Below, piece by piece: positions 8,676 to 17,929 of a stretch of 64,000 bases of DNA. The position numbers were made by a program, and so were the translations under genes. The DNA comes from JAFKKS01 sp050187875 (lineage in GTDB: Bacteria > Pseudomonadota > Alphaproteobacteria > Rhizobiales > Xanthobacteraceae). Below the pieces are notes generated by a model. The model did not search any database. It saw nothing but the letters and a program-made list of their open reading frames with translations, and was not told where the DNA came from. Where the stretch lies: NCBI GenBank assembly GCA_050187875.1, contig JBFWXB010000009.1, positions 1-64,000 of the forward strand. Direction: 5' to 3'. Position 1 is the first letter of the stretch; each line of letters opens with the position of its first letter.

Positions 8676-10064
8676 CTAAAGCCCCGCGACAGCCGGCAGC
8701 GGCTGGGCTTTCGCGGTGCGCTCTTCCTTCATCAACTCGGCGAGAAGGAAAGCGAGTTCGATCGCCTGCTCGGCATTGAGCCGCGGATCGCAGAAGGTGT
8801 GGTAGCGATCGTTCAAGCCCTCGTCGGTGATGGCGCGCGCGCCGCCCGTGCATTCGGTCACGTTGCGGCCCGTCATCTCGAGATGCACGCCGCCGGCATG
8901 CGTGCCTTCGGCCGCATGGACGGCAAAGAAGGCCTTCACCTCCTGCAGGATGCGGTCGAACGGCCGCGTCTTGTAGCCCGACGCCGAGGTGATCGTGTTG
9001 CCGTGCATTGGATCGCAGGACCACACGACCGTGCGCCCTTCCCGCTTCACCGCCCGCACGAGCGCCGGCAGATGGTCGGCAACCTTGTCGGCGCCGAAAC
9101 GGGCGATCAGCGTGAGCCGGCCCGGCTCGTCCTCGGGATTGAGGATGTCGATCAGGCGCAGAAGCTCATCCGGCTTCAGCGATGGCCCGCACTTCAAGCC
9201 GATCGGGTTCTTGATGCCGCGGCAGAACTCGACATGCGCATGGTCGAGCTGACGCGTGCGGTCGCCGATCCAGACGAGGTGGCCCGACGTGCAGTACCAG
9301 TCGCCCGAGGTGGAATCGATGCGCGTCATCGCCTGCTCGTAGGGGAGCAGCAGCGCCTCGTGGCTCGTGTAAAACTCGGTCGTGCGCAGCTCCGGATGAC
9401 TTTCGAGATCGAGCCCGCAAGCCCGCATGAAGCCGAGCGTCTCCGAGATGCGGTCGGCGAGCTCGAAGTAGCGCCGCGACTGCGGACTATCTTTCACGAA
9501 GCCGAGCATCCATTGATGCACGCTCGCGAGGTTGGCGTAGCCGCCATGCGCGAAGGCGCGCAAAAGGTTCAGTGTCGCAGCCGACTGCCGATAGGCTTCG
9601 ATCTGTCGGCGCGGGTCAGGCACGCGCGCGGCCTCCGTGAATTCGTGGCCGTTGATGATGTCGCCGCGATAGCTCGGCAGCTCGACCCCGTTCTGCTTCT
9701 CGATCGGCGAAGAACGCGGCTTCGCGAACTGCCCGGCGATGCGGCCGACCTTCACCACCGGCGACGCCGCCGCATAGGTCAGCACCACGGCCATCTGCAG
9801 GAGGACGCGGAAGAAGTCGCGGATATTGTCCGGGTGATGCTCGGCGAAGCTTTCCGCACAGTCGCCGCCCTGAAGCAGGAAAGCCTGCCCCGCAGAGACC
9901 CGCGCGAGCGCCTTTTTCAGCTGGCGGGCTTCACCTGCAAAAACGAGCGGCGGAAAGGTCGTGAGCAGCTTCTCGACGTCGGCCAGCGCCGCTTGATCGG
10001 GGTATTGGGGCGCCTGCGCGATCGGGCGCGCGCGCCATGTGTCTGGCGTCCAACGTTCCGGCAT
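8676..10064 (-). CDS. Class II 3-deoxy-7-phosphoheptulonate (DAHP) synthase
   Basis: A 462-residue type II (plant/mycobacterial-like) DAHP synthase, which condenses phosphoenolpyruvate and erythrose 4-phosphate at the entry to the shikimate pathway. Family marks include the metal-ligand cysteine in LLQGGDCAESF (C69), VVKVGRIAGQFAKPRSSP, VWSCDPMHGNT and the C-terminal HLEMTGRNVTECTGG. The ATG at 10064 is chosen because AAGGAG lies eight bases upstream and MPERWTPDTWR matches the usual family start; a 14-residue upstream extension is rejected. A 163-base gap separates it from the tct genes. Feedback control by aromatic acids is known for the class but not readable here. Confidence 0.95.
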   Translation of the reverse strand: MPERWTPDTWRARPIAQAPQYPDQAALADVEKLLTTFPPLVFAGEARQLKKALARVSAGQAFLLQGGDCAESFAEHHPDNIRDFFRVLLQMAVVLTYAAASPVVKVGRIAGQFAKPRSSPIEKQNGVELPSYRGDIINGHEFTEAARVPDPRRQIEAYRQSAATLNLLRAFAHGGYANLASVHQWMLGFVKDSPQSRRYFELADRISETLGFMRACGLDLESHPELRTTEFYTSHEALLLPYEQAMTRIDSTSGDWYCTSGHLVWIGDRTRQLDHAHVEFCRGIKNPIGLKCGPSLKPDELLRLIDILNPEDEPGRLTLIARFGADKVADHLPALVRAVKREGRTVVWSCDPMHGNTITSASGYKTRPFDRILQEVKAFFAVHAAEGTHAGGVHLEMTGRNVTECTGGARAITDEGLNDRYHTFCDPRLNAEQAIELAFLLAELMKEERTAKAQPLPAVAGL

Positions 10065-10227
10065 CGTTCTCACTCCTTGACCGGGCGATTGTAGCATAGG
10101 TGTCAAGCCGGCCGGGCCGGCGCCATCTTGACGCCAGCCGGCCTCGCCCGCGGCATTCGCATATAATGAAGACGCTCGGCGGGAAAGGGGGAACCTACTC
10201 CGCCGCGGTTGCCGACGCGATTGGGCC

Positions 10228-11769
10228 CTAAAAATCCGTGTCCTCTTCCTCAGGGCCCGCGGCAGCGCGCTTGGCCTCGCGGCGATGCTGCCACAGCGCG
10301 AAGATGATCGAGATGACCGAGGCCGCGATCAGCCCACCCGAGATCGGCCGCGTGAGGAACAGCCACGGATCGGGATCGGTCGCGAGCGCACGGATGAGAT
10401 TGCTCTCGATCTGATCGCCGAGTACCACGCCGAGGATCAGCGGCGCCAGCGGAATGCGCGCCTTGACCATCGCATAGCCGATCACGCAGAACAGCGCCAA
10501 CACGTAGACGTCGTTCATCGTGTTCGACAGCGCGTAGGCGCCGATCACGCACAGGACGAGCACGATCGGGATCAGGATCGCTTTCGGCATCATGATCACG
10601 CGCAGCCAGAAGCGCGCGCCGAGCCAGATCACGAGGACCATCAGCGGCAACGCGATGATGTAGGCGGCGTAGATGCCGTAGGCGATCGCCGGATGCTGCG
10701 AGATGAAGAGCGGCCCCGGCTGAATGCCGTGGATCGTCAGCGCGCCCATCATCACGGCGGTGACCGCGTCGCCTGGAATGCCGAACGCCATGATCATCAT
10801 CAACGAGCCGGCAACGTTGGCGTTGTTCGACGATTCCGACGCGATGATCCCTTCGGGGATGCCTGTGCCGAATTTCTCCGGCCGGCGGGAGAATTTCTTC
10901 GCCTGATCGTAGGCCATGATGTTCGCCGCGCTGCCGCCGATCGCCGGCAACACGCCGATCAAGACGCCGATCAGCGTCGACCAGATGAGGAGAAACGGAC
11001 GGCTCAGCACTTCCCATAGGGTGCCCAGCATCGACACTTTAAGACTCATGCGGCGAGGCGCGGCGGGCGCGTGATCGTCTCCGGCCGGCCTGATCTGCTC
11101 GACATCCGGCATCAATTGCGCGAACGCGAAGACGCCGATCAGCACAGGCAAGAACGGTAGGCCGCCTTCCAGAATGTTGAGCCCCATCGTGAGCCGCGGC
11201 ACGCCGAGGATCGGATCCGGCCCAACCACGGTGACGACGAGCCCGATGGCGCCCGAGAGCAAGCCCTTAGTGACCGACTTGCCGACAAGGCCAGCGACCA
11301 TCGACAGCGCGAAGACGAACAGGGAGAAGAATTCCCACGGCCCGAAGACCAGCGCGATCGACGCGAACGGCCCCGTCAGTTCGATGAGGCAGATGCCGCC
11401 GAGAACACCGCCGAGCAACGCTGCCCAGACGCCCACCCACACGGCGCGGCCGGGCTGGCCCTTGCGCGTCATCGGGAAGCCGTCGAAGGTCGTCGCGACG
11501 GCCGAGGGCGTGCCCGGAATGCCGAGCAGGCTCGCCGTGATCGAGCCGCCGGCCGAGCCGCCGACATAGACGCCTGTCATCGCCGCGAGCCCTTGCAGGG
11601 GATCGAGACCGAAGGTGAAGGGCAACACCATGATCACCGTCATGGTGATCGTCACGCCCGGCAGAGCCCCGCCGATCACGCCGATGACCGTGCCAGCGAC
11701 CAGCGGGACAAGATACTGCAAGTGCAGAATGGTGCCGATATGCGTGAGCAGAAGCTCGTAGTGGCTCAT
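10228..11769 (-). CDS. tctA: Tripartite tricarboxylate transporter, large membrane subunit TctA
   Basis: A 513-residue inner-membrane protein of the TctA family with about twelve hydrophobic segments. The two family repeats are visible: PLVAGTVIGVIGGALPGVT in the first half and TLIGVLIGVLPAIGGSAANI in the second, with GIPGTPSAVATTFDG and GIPGDAVTAVMMG as the Gly-Pro motifs of each half. The ATG at 11769 (MSHYELLLTH) follows the TctB stop by 49 bases; the 117 open codons upstream are read-through of tctB in another frame. With TctB and the binding protein TctC it forms a secondary, ion-driven carboxylate importer. Substrate unknown. Confidence 0.95.
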   Translation of the reverse strand: MSHYELLLTHIGTILHLQYLVPLVAGTVIGVIGGALPGVTITMTVIMVLPFTFGLDPLQGLAAMTGVYVGGSAGGSITASLLGIPGTPSAVATTFDGFPMTRKGQPGRAVWVGVWAALLGGVLGGICLIELTGPFASIALVFGPWEFFSLFVFALSMVAGLVGKSVTKGLLSGAIGLVVTVVGPDPILGVPRLTMGLNILEGGLPFLPVLIGVFAFAQLMPDVEQIRPAGDDHAPAAPRRMSLKVSMLGTLWEVLSRPFLLIWSTLIGVLIGVLPAIGGSAANIMAYDQAKKFSRRPEKFGTGIPEGIIASESSNNANVAGSLMMIMAFGIPGDAVTAVMMGALTIHGIQPGPLFISQHPAIAYGIYAAYIIALPLMVLVIWLGARFWLRVIMMPKAILIPIVLVLCVIGAYALSNTMNDVYVLALFCVIGYAMVKARIPLAPLILGVVLGDQIESNLIRALATDPDPWLFLTRPISGGLIAASVISIIFALWQHRREAKRAAAGPEEEDTDF

Positions 11770-11818
11770 GGGCGCCCCCGAGCTTCGGCGGGAGAACGCG
11801 CGCCCGCGCGGCGCGTCC

Positions 11819-12310
11819 TCATACGCCGCTCCAATCGCCGCGCGGCAGCAGGACCGAGAGATAGTCTTCGAAGACGAAATGGCAGACCAGGGTGGTCGCG
11901 AATGCGACTGCGACGACGAGCAGCCATCGCGGCCAGGAGCGGGGCCGATCGAGAATGACCTGCAACGCCGCAACGAAAAGAAAAGTCGTGATGCGGAAGC
12001 CGAGATAGGGCAACAGCAGGACGTAAATCCCGAACGCGACGAAAGTCGCGAGCACGAGCGGATAGTTCGGCCGCGCGCTGGGCGCCGCCGGCGTGACGGG
12101 CGCCGCAGCGGCCGCGGCACGCGAAGCCAACACGTCGTTCACGATCATGATGGCACTGAGCAGCGCCATGATGCCGAGCACAATGCGCGGATAGGCCGCC
12201 GGCCCGATCGGCACCATCACCGCCGGCGGCAGCCCTCGCGTCAGAACCAGGAGCCAGATGCTGATCGCGAGGCAGACGAGCCCCGCGATCCCGTCGCGTC
12301 CCAAGATCAT
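11819..12310 (-). CDS. tctB: Tripartite tricarboxylate transporter, small membrane subunit TctB
   Basis: A 163-residue membrane protein with four predicted hydrophobic helices (near residues 8-25, 40-60, 88-108 and 130-150), the usual TctB layout. The family motif around PRIVLGIMALLS follows the first helix. It starts at the ATG at 12310, 7 bases past the tctC stop, so translation is probably coupled. The Ala/Pro-rich loop in the middle is typical of the variable TctB linker. Identification rests on size, topology and position between tctC and tctA. Confidence 0.9.
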   Translation of the reverse strand: MILGRDGIAGLVCLAISIWLLVLTRGLPPAVMVPIGPAAYPRIVLGIMALLSAIMIVNDVLASRAAAAAAPVTPAAPSARPNYPLVLATFVAFGIYVLLLPYLGFRITTFLFVAALQVILDRPRSWPRWLLVVAVAFATTLVCHFVFEDYLSVLLPRGDWSGV

Positions 12311-12317
12311 GCGCGTG

Positions 12318-13274
12318 TCATTCGCGCTTGAGCATCCCAAGGTCCTTGGTCAGGTCCTTGGTGATCTTGTCGTCCTTGGCGAGGAACGCCGTGTATTGCT
12401 CGGCATTCATATAGCGCACCTCGGTGCCCTGCAGCTTCATGGCCTTCGCGAATTCGGGCTCCTGGGTCGCCTTCTGACAAGCATCGCCAAGTTTCGCCTT
12501 GACGTCCGCCGGCGTGCCCTTTGGAACCATGATGCCGCGATTGACGGCGTATTCGACATCGTAGCCAAGCTCCTTCAATGTCGGAACGTCCGGCATTTCC
12601 GGATTACGCTTCTCCGTCATGATGGCGAGGAACCGCAGCAGGCCGGCGTCCACCTTGCCCTTCTGCGTGAGGTTGGAGTCGGCGATATCGATGTGACCGC
12701 CGAGCAGCGCGTTCATGCGCGGCGCCGTCCCATCATAGGGCACGTAGTTGAACTTGATGCCCGCGGCCTTGGCCGCGAGCGCGAGTGAGTACTGGCTGGT
12801 CGATCCAAGCGACGCCCCGGCCTTCACCTTTCCCGGATTGGCTTTCGCGAACTCGACGAGTTCCTTGTAGGTCTTCCACGGCGTCTTCGCGCCGGCGGTG
12901 ATGACCGATGGCGTCGCCGAAACGAGGCAGATCGGGTCGAATGCCTTGTCGTATTTGATGTCGGTCAGCCCCGCGTAATAGACCGAGTGGATGTAATCGT
13001 GCGGCGCGAAAATGGTGTAACCGTCGGGCTTGGCGCTCGCGGCTTCGCGCTCCCCGACCGTGCCCGACGCGCCCTTGACGTTGGCTACGACGACCGCCTG
13101 GCCGAGATGTTTTTGCAGAAGCGGCGCGAGCGCGCGATAGATCACATCGGTGTCGCCGCCCGCAGCCCACGGCACGATCATTTTGATCGCGCGATCCGGA
13201 TACGATGCCGCAAAGGCGTTCCCGCCGATGGCGCCGAGTAGCGCGACGGCGGCCAACGTAAGCAGTCGTGTCAT
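12318..13274 (-). CDS. tctC: Tripartite tricarboxylate transporter substrate-binding protein (Bug family)
   Basis: A 318-residue periplasmic receptor with a Sec signal peptide (cut near AFAASYPDRA). It has the Bug/TctC signature IKMIVPWAAGGDTDVIYRALAP near the mature N-terminus, VVVANVKGASGTVGE, the two-domain hinge region and MPDVPTLKELGYDVEY. It is first in a tctCBA operon and binds the solute for TctAB. Bug proteins bind diverse carboxylates (citrate, glutarate, terephthalate, amino acids), so the ligand cannot be named. Its first loop has acidic D-T-D where many Bug proteins have polar residues. No sensor-kinase pair (tctDE) lies beside it. Confidence 0.93.
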   Translation of the reverse strand: MTRLLTLAAVALLGAIGGNAFAASYPDRAIKMIVPWAAGGDTDVIYRALAPLLQKHLGQAVVVANVKGASGTVGEREAASAKPDGYTIFAPHDYIHSVYYAGLTDIKYDKAFDPICLVSATPSVITAGAKTPWKTYKELVEFAKANPGKVKAGASLGSTSQYSLALAAKAAGIKFNYVPYDGTAPRMNALLGGHIDIADSNLTQKGKVDAGLLRFLAIMTEKRNPEMPDVPTLKELGYDVEYAVNRGIMVPKGTPADVKAKLGDACQKATQEPEFAKAMKLQGTEVRYMNAEQYTAFLAKDDKITKDLTKDLGMLKRE

Positions 13275-13512
13275 GATTCCTCCCTCCGGCCGGCTTCAAC
13301 AAACCAGCGCTTCGCGCCCCCAAGTCATGCGTTAAACTGCGAGCCAGCCTAACCGGGCCCATCGTGCCGGGAAAATCTCCGTGATCAAGGGCGCTGCCGC
13401 CGCCCGCGCATGGGACTTTCGTTTCATACCACGCAAAGCGAAGGACCGCGGCCGGCCCGCGGGAACGCAGGTGCAGCGCGGTTTGTCCGATCGATGATGC
13501 GTTGCGGGGGTG

Positions 13513-14919
13513 CTATTCCGCCGCGGTTGCCGCGGTGCGCACATGCGTGCGACTGATCTCGCGCATCGTCACGAGTTCTTCCGCCATGGTCGGGTGGACC
13601 GCGATGGTGGCGTCGAAATCCGCCTTGGTCGCCTTCATCTTCACGGCGATGCCGATGGCCTGGACCAGCTCGCCAGCATCCGGGCCTGCGATGTGGCAGC
13701 CCACCACCCGGTCAGTCACGCCATCGACCACGAGCTTCATCAGCACGCGGGTCTCGCGACCGGAAAGCGTCGCCTTCATCGGCCTGAACGACGTCTGATA
13801 GACGAAGACCCTGTCGAACTTTTCAACCGCCTGCGTTTCGGTCAGACCGATGACGCCAAGCTCCGGTTCGGAGAAGACTGCGGTCGGCACATCGGCATGG
13901 TGGACGCGCGTCGGCTTGTTGCCGAACACGGTGTCGGCGAAGGCATGGCCCTCGCGGATGGCGACAGGGGTCAGGTTCACCCGGTTGGTGACGTCGCCGA
14001 CGGCATAGATGTTCGGCACATTGGTGCGCGAGAACTCATCGACGATCACGGCGCCGACCGGCGAGGTCGCGACGCCGACGCGCTCGAGCCCGAGATTGGC
14101 CGTATTAGGCCGCCGCCCGATCGCAAACATCACCAGGTCGGTCTCGACGCCGATGGCCTGCCCGTTCGCGTCGTCGAGCGAGACGGCGTAGCTGTGCGCT
14201 CCCTTCTCAATTCGGCTAACGACACGCGAGCAGTGAAACGTGATGCCGCGACGCTCCATCTCGGCGCGCAGATGCGTGCGCACGTCGTCATCGAAGCCGC
14301 GCAGCACGTTCTCGCCGCGATAGACGACCGTCACCTCGCTGCCGAGGCCGGCGAAGATGCAGGCGAACTCGACCGCGATATAGCCGCCGCCCTGCACGAG
14401 GACCCGGCGCGGCAGGCTCGGAAGATGGAAGACTTCGTTCGACGAGATCGCGTGCTCGATGCCGGGGATCGAGGCGCCAGGGAATGGTGCGCCTCCGGTC
14501 GCGATGAGGATATGGCCGGCGCGGAAATGTGCGCCCGTGTTCGGGATTGAGACCGTGTGCACGTCCTCGATAACTGCACGGTCGTTGAAGATCGTCACGC
14601 CGGCCTTTTCGAGGTTGCGCCGGTAGGCGACTTCGAGGCGGTCGATCTCGCGATCCTTGTTGGCGATCAAAGTGCGCCAATCGAACGTCGTATGGGGCAC
14701 CGTCCAGCCGAAACCGGCTGCGTCCTCGAACTCATGGGAAAAGCGCGAGGCGTAGACGAGAAGCTTCTTCGGCACGCAGCCGCGGATCACGCAGGTGCCG
14801 CCGACGCGATATTCCTCGGCGATCGCCACTTTCGCCCCGTATCCGGCGGCGATGCGTGCAGCCCGCACGCCACCGGAACCCGCGCCGATGACGAAGAGAT
14901 CGACTTCGGTAGTGCTCAT
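13513..14919 (-). CDS. gor: Glutathione-disulfide reductase
   Basis: A 468-residue FAD flavoenzyme that reduces oxidised glutathione with NADPH. The FAD-binding GxGxxG is in VIGAGSGGVRAAR (residues 10-22). The redox-active pair is C43/C48 in GGTCVIRGCVPKK, the pattern of glutathione rather than lipoamide reductases. A second Rossmann motif is VQGGGYIAVEFA, and the C-terminal HPTMAEE supplies the active-site His-Glu (about H442). It is the last gene of a tight cluster with rpiA and the DUF2059 gene (gaps of 33 and 22 bases). RpiA feeds the pentose phosphate pathway, which also provides NADPH. Confidence 0.96.
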   Translation of the reverse strand: MSTTEVDLFVIGAGSGGVRAARIAAGYGAKVAIAEEYRVGGTCVIRGCVPKKLLVYASRFSHEFEDAAGFGWTVPHTTFDWRTLIANKDREIDRLEVAYRRNLEKAGVTIFNDRAVIEDVHTVSIPNTGAHFRAGHILIATGGAPFPGASIPGIEHAISSNEVFHLPSLPRRVLVQGGGYIAVEFACIFAGLGSEVTVVYRGENVLRGFDDDVRTHLRAEMERRGITFHCSRVVSRIEKGAHSYAVSLDDANGQAIGVETDLVMFAIGRRPNTANLGLERVGVATSPVGAVIVDEFSRTNVPNIYAVGDVTNRVNLTPVAIREGHAFADTVFGNKPTRVHHADVPTAVFSEPELGVIGLTETQAVEKFDRVFVYQTSFRPMKATLSGRETRVLMKLVVDGVTDRVVGCHIAGPDAGELVQAIGIAVKMKATKADFDATIAVHPTMAEELVTMREISRTHVRTAATAAE

Positions 14920-14941
14920 CGCGATGCCGTGCCGCTGACGC

Positions 14942-15478
14942 TCACAGCGTGTGGCCGCGCTTCTTCATCTCCGCGCGCATTTGCGTGAGGATCTGCTCCG
15001 AGAAATTGTCGGCCCAGGTCTGGATGTTGGTCATGCCCTGCTCGAGCACTTGCGGCTCGACCACGATGATCTTCTGCCCGAGCGGCGATTTGTAGAAAGC
15101 GGCGGCCTCCTTGAGCTCCTTCTCGGTCATCTTCTCGGCGTAGGTGCGCGCCAAAACGTCCTCGACTTCCTTGCGCTTGCCTTCATATTTCGTGCGAAGT
15201 TTCTGCGCGACCTCATTGAGATCCTTGCTGAGACCGGGATTGGTGCGAAGAAACGTATTCTTCGCGGTCTCGATCACGCCCGGCACGACCGGATCGAACA
15301 TGTTCGTCGCACCCTTCGCCGCGATCAGCTCCTTTGCCGCTGCGATCGCAGCGGGGCTCGGCGTCTGCGCGGAGGCATCACGCGCCGACGCGAACGCGCA
15401 GGTCAGCAGCAGGGCGAGCGCCGCGAGACGCATCAGCGTCGGACGGGACGCGGGCGGCAAAGGCGTGAAGGACGGCAT
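14942..15478 (-). CDS. DUF2059 domain-containing exported protein
   Basis: A 178-residue protein with an N-terminal signal (hydrophobic core in LMRLAALALLLTCAFASA, cut near ASAQT). A mostly helical domain follows with the DUF2059 hallmarks: a duplicated AKELIAAKG-like helix, YAEKMTEKELKEAAAFYKSPLGQKI, then a long C-terminal helix. The function of this periplasmic family is unknown. The ATG at 15478 is set by AAGGAG seven bases upstream; ten further open codons upstream are ignored. It sits 33 bases after rpiA and 22 bases before gor, a pairing that suggests co-transcription. Confidence 0.88.
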   Translation of the reverse strand: MPSFTPLPPASRPTLMRLAALALLLTCAFASARDASAQTPSPAAIAAAKELIAAKGATNMFDPVVPGVIETAKNTFLRTNPGLSKDLNEVAQKLRTKYEGKRKEVEDVLARTYAEKMTEKELKEAAAFYKSPLGQKIIVVEPQVLEQGMTNIQTWADNFSEQILTQMRAEMKKRGHTL

Positions 15479-15511
15479 GAAAGGACTCCTTGAGAAAAGA
15501 CGCGACACCCG

Positions 15512-16210
15512 TCAGGTCCGCTCGATCAATCTTATACCGTTGGCGCCCGCCAGGATGGCGGTATCGGCCATCCCGAGAAAGAGGCCATGTTCGACCACCC
15601 CTGGTATCACAGATAGGGCTTGCGCCGCCGCCTCGGGGTTCGGAATGCGACCGAGCTTGGCGTCGAGGATGAAATGGCCACCGTCGGTGACGAAAGCATG
15701 GCCGTCCGGCCCGCGCCGCAAGCTGCAGGGGCCGGCGAGGCCGCAGGCTGTCAATGCCTTCTCGATCGCGATCTTGGTCGCCGCGAGGCCAAAGGGCATC
15801 ACTTCGATCGGCAGCGGGAACGCGCCCAGCACCGGAACCAGCTTCGATTCATCGGCGATGACGATCATGCGGGCGGACGCCGCCGCCACGATCTTCTCCC
15901 GCAGAAGCGCGCCCCCTCCCCCTTTGACCAAGGCCAGGTTGGGGCCGATCTCGTCGGCGCCGTCGACCGTGAGGTCGAGTTCCGGGGTCTCGTCCAGGGT
16001 CGTCAAGGGAACACGGAGCTCTTCGGCTTGCCGCCGCGTCGCCTCTGACGTCGGCACGCCGACGATATCGAGACCGTCGCGGACGCGGGCCGCGAGGAGA
16101 TCGACGAAATGCCGGGCGGTCGAGCCGGTGCCGAGGCCGAGCCGCATTCCCGGCTGTACGGCCTCTAGCGCCTTCGCCGCGGCTTGGCGCTTTTCCGCCT
16201 CGACGTCCAT
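15512..16210 (-). CDS. rpiA: Ribose-5-phosphate isomerase A
   Basis: A 232-residue enzyme interconverting ribose 5-phosphate and ribulose 5-phosphate in the pentose phosphate pathway. All RpiA motifs are present: the phosphate loop GLGTGSTARHFV, the substrate-site acids in LDLTVDGADEIGPNL, and the base-bearing VKGGGGALLREKIVA; the C-terminal GVVEHGLFLGMA is also typical. The start at 16210 is preceded by GAGGGG six bases upstream. It is first of the rpiA-DUF2059-gor cluster and divergent from gph with a 73-base gap, so both promoters must lie in that short interval. Confidence 0.97.
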   Translation of the reverse strand: MDVEAEKRQAAAKALEAVQPGMRLGLGTGSTARHFVDLLAARVRDGLDIVGVPTSEATRRQAEELRVPLTTLDETPELDLTVDGADEIGPNLALVKGGGGALLREKIVAAASARMIVIADESKLVPVLGAFPLPIEVMPFGLAATKIAIEKALTACGLAGPCSLRRGPDGHAFVTDGGHFILDAKLGRIPNPEAAAQALSVIPGVVEHGLFLGMADTAILAGANGIRLIERT

Positions 16211-16283
16211 TGATGTCCCCTCGCGAATATACGATTAGGCTTTAGGAAACCCGCTGCGCTAAGGCAAGGCGGCCTCTGCAGCG

Positions 16284-16997
16284 ATGGATTCGATGTCATT
16301 TTCAACGATCGCCTTCGATCTCGATGGGACGCTTGTCGACACGGCGCCCGATCTGATCGAGACCCTCAACGACCTCTTGCTCGACAACCGCATTCCCGCC
16401 CTGCCCTATGACGAGGCGCGCACCATGATCGGCGCGGGCGTAAAGCCGCTGATCAAACGCGCCCTCGCCGCGCAGCGCGTCGAGGTTTCGGCGGAGGGCG
16501 TGGACGCCCTTTTCGTCACCTATCTCGATCGCTATGCCGCGCGAATCGCGGCGCGCTCGCGGCCCTTTCCAGGGCTTGAGCACGCCCTCGACGCCCTCGC
16601 CGCCGACGGCTACCGGTTCGCGGTCTGCACCAACAAGCTCGAATGGCTGAGTGTGCGCCTGCTCGATGCGCTTGACCTGTCGGAGCGTTTCGAAGCCATC
16701 TGCGGGCAGGATACGTTCGGCATTGCCAAGCCCGATCCGCAGATGTTCCGGCGCACCATCGAGAAAGCCGGCGGCGACCCGGCGCTGGCGCTCATGGTCG
16801 GGGACTCGGCCGCCGACATCAACGTCGCGCGCGCGGCCGGCGTCCCCGTCATTGCGGTCGATTTCGGCTACACGGACACCCCCGTCCAACAGCTTGGCCC
16901 CGACCGGATCATCAGCAATTTCAAAAGCCTTCGGGCGGCGGTTCATGAATTCCTGCCGCCGGATATGGCGCGACGCCGGGCGACGACCGCCTCCTGA
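16284..16997 (+). CDS. gph: Phosphoglycolate phosphatase (HAD family)
   Basis: A 237-residue haloacid-dehalogenase-type phosphatase. Motif I is FDLDGTLVDT (nucleophile D12, acid D14), motif II lies in FAVCTNK, motif III is the Lys of GIAKPDP and motif IV is VGDSAADI. The small helical cap follows motif I as in Gph/PGP proteins, which dephosphorylate 2-phosphoglycolate formed during DNA repair or by Rubisco. Which HAD substrate is used cannot be proved from sequence, but length and motif spacing match Gph. A second in-frame ATG lies nine bases downstream; neither start has a good ribosome-binding site. Confidence 0.88.
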   Translation: MDSMSFSTIAFDLDGTLVDTAPDLIETLNDLLLDNRIPALPYDEARTMIGAGVKPLIKRALAAQRVEVSAEGVDALFVTYLDRYAARIAARSRPFPGLEHALDALAADGYRFAVCTNKLEWLSVRLLDALDLSERFEAICGQDTFGIAKPDPQMFRRTIEKAGGDPALALMVGDSAADINVARAAGVPVIAVDFGYTDTPVQQLGPDRIISNFKSLRAAVHEFLPPDMARRRATTAS

Positions 16998-17075
16998 GCC
17001 CTTATTGCGTACGATTGCGCGCCCTCTTATGGTGCGCGCCGGGGAGCGGCCTATCGCCGCGCGTGGGGTAGTTTC

Positions 17076-17582
17076 ATGTGGCGTATCGGTGGCGTGTTGG
17101 CGTGCGCGCTGACGCTGTGCGGCTGCGGGTCCTCCTCATGGATGCCAAGCATGCCCAGCATGGACGTCTTCCGTGGGAGCGGCGGTGGCGGCGCACAGCT
17201 CCGCCTCGATTCCGAACCCCCGGGCGCTGAAGCCCGCACCGCAAGCGGCCAAGCATGCCGCACCCCCTGCGCCCTCGCCGTCCCGGCCGCCGACACCAGC
17301 GTGACATTCAGCGCCCAAGGCTTTCTGCCTGCGACGGTCCCCGTGCGCGTCTTGCTTCCCGGCGATCCCCGGACCGATCCCAATGCTGTGACGAGCGTGA
17401 CGTTCGATCCGAACCCCGTCTCCGTCTTGCTGGAGCCGGCGCCGCCGCCTCCACCGCCGAAGAAGAAACGCGCGCCCGTAAAGCGTCGCCCCCCTCCACC
17501 GGCCGCACCGCCTCCGAGCGCCGCGCAGCCGACGCCGATGCAGCCGCCGTTGCAGCCTTCGCTGCAGCCGCCACGCTCATAG
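17076..17582 (+). CDS. Proline-rich putative lipoprotein with PEGA-like domain
   Basis: A 168-residue protein with an N-terminal lipoprotein-type signal: a short hydrophobic core followed by LCGC, with C17 the likely lipidated residue. Residues about 38-115 form a compact beta domain (AQLRLDSEPPGAEART, RTPCALAVPA, VTFSAQGFLPATVPV) that resembles the PEGA surface domain. The C-terminal third is almost only Pro, Ala, Lys and Gln and probably spans or contacts the cell wall. It is monocistronic and ends 22 bases before the tRNA-Val gene on the opposite strand. Function unknown. Confidence 0.72.
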   Translation: MWRIGGVLACALTLCGCGSSSWMPSMPSMDVFRGSGGGGAQLRLDSEPPGAEARTASGQACRTPCALAVPAADTSVTFSAQGFLPATVPVRVLLPGDPRTDPNAVTSVTFDPNPVSVLLEPAPPPPPPKKKRAPVKRRPPPPAAPPPSAAQPTPMQPPLQPSLQPPRS

Positions 17583-17603
17583 CGATTGAGAAAAGCCTGA
17601 AGG

Positions 17604-17678
17604 TGGTGGGCGCTGTAGGGATTGAACCTACGACCTCTCCCGTGTGAAGGGAACGCTCTCCCGCTGAGCTAAGCGCCC
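17604..17678 (-). tRNA. tRNA-Val(CAC), CCA end encoded
   Basis: Read on the minus strand the gene folds as a full cloverleaf. The acceptor stem is GGGCGCT paired with AGCGCCC, the D arm is GCTCAGCGGGAGAGC, the anticodon stem is TTCCC/GGGAG around loop TTCACAC (anticodon CAC, reading GUG), and the T arm is GTAGG-TTCAATC-CCTAC. The discriminator A at 17607 is followed by CCA at 17604-17606, so the 3' end is encoded. Confidence 0.95.
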
Positions 17679-17929
17679 GGGCCGATCAGGTGCGGGCTCT
17701 AATGGGCGGTCACGCCGCGAGTGTCAAGGCGCGACGCACCTGTGTACCGGACATACATTCGGCAGGCGAGGATGGAGCGGGATCCGCGCTGCGGCATTTT
17801 CAAGTGTGCGTGACCACACCGCCTCGCGTGTAACCACCGGCCATGATGCAGCGTAGATAATGGCAGTCGGGGTCGGAGGCACCGGGTCGCGGGTCCATGA
17901 TCCGACGCATGGTTTAGCGGAGGCCGCAC

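Noticed and set aside
8799..10094. 431-codon open frame opposite the DAHP synthase gene
   Set aside because: Shadow of a certain gene; no start signal and no recognisable domain.
10130..10227. Hairpin CGGCGG...CCGCCG and AT-rich CATATAATG upstream of the DAHP synthase as a riboswitch
   Set aside because: No riboswitch consensus is recognisable and the stem is short with a long loop; could be plain promoter sequence.
13332..13544. Possible 70-residue gene on the minus strand between gor and tctC
   Set aside because: It overlaps the end of gor, has no ribosome-binding site and a basic, featureless product.
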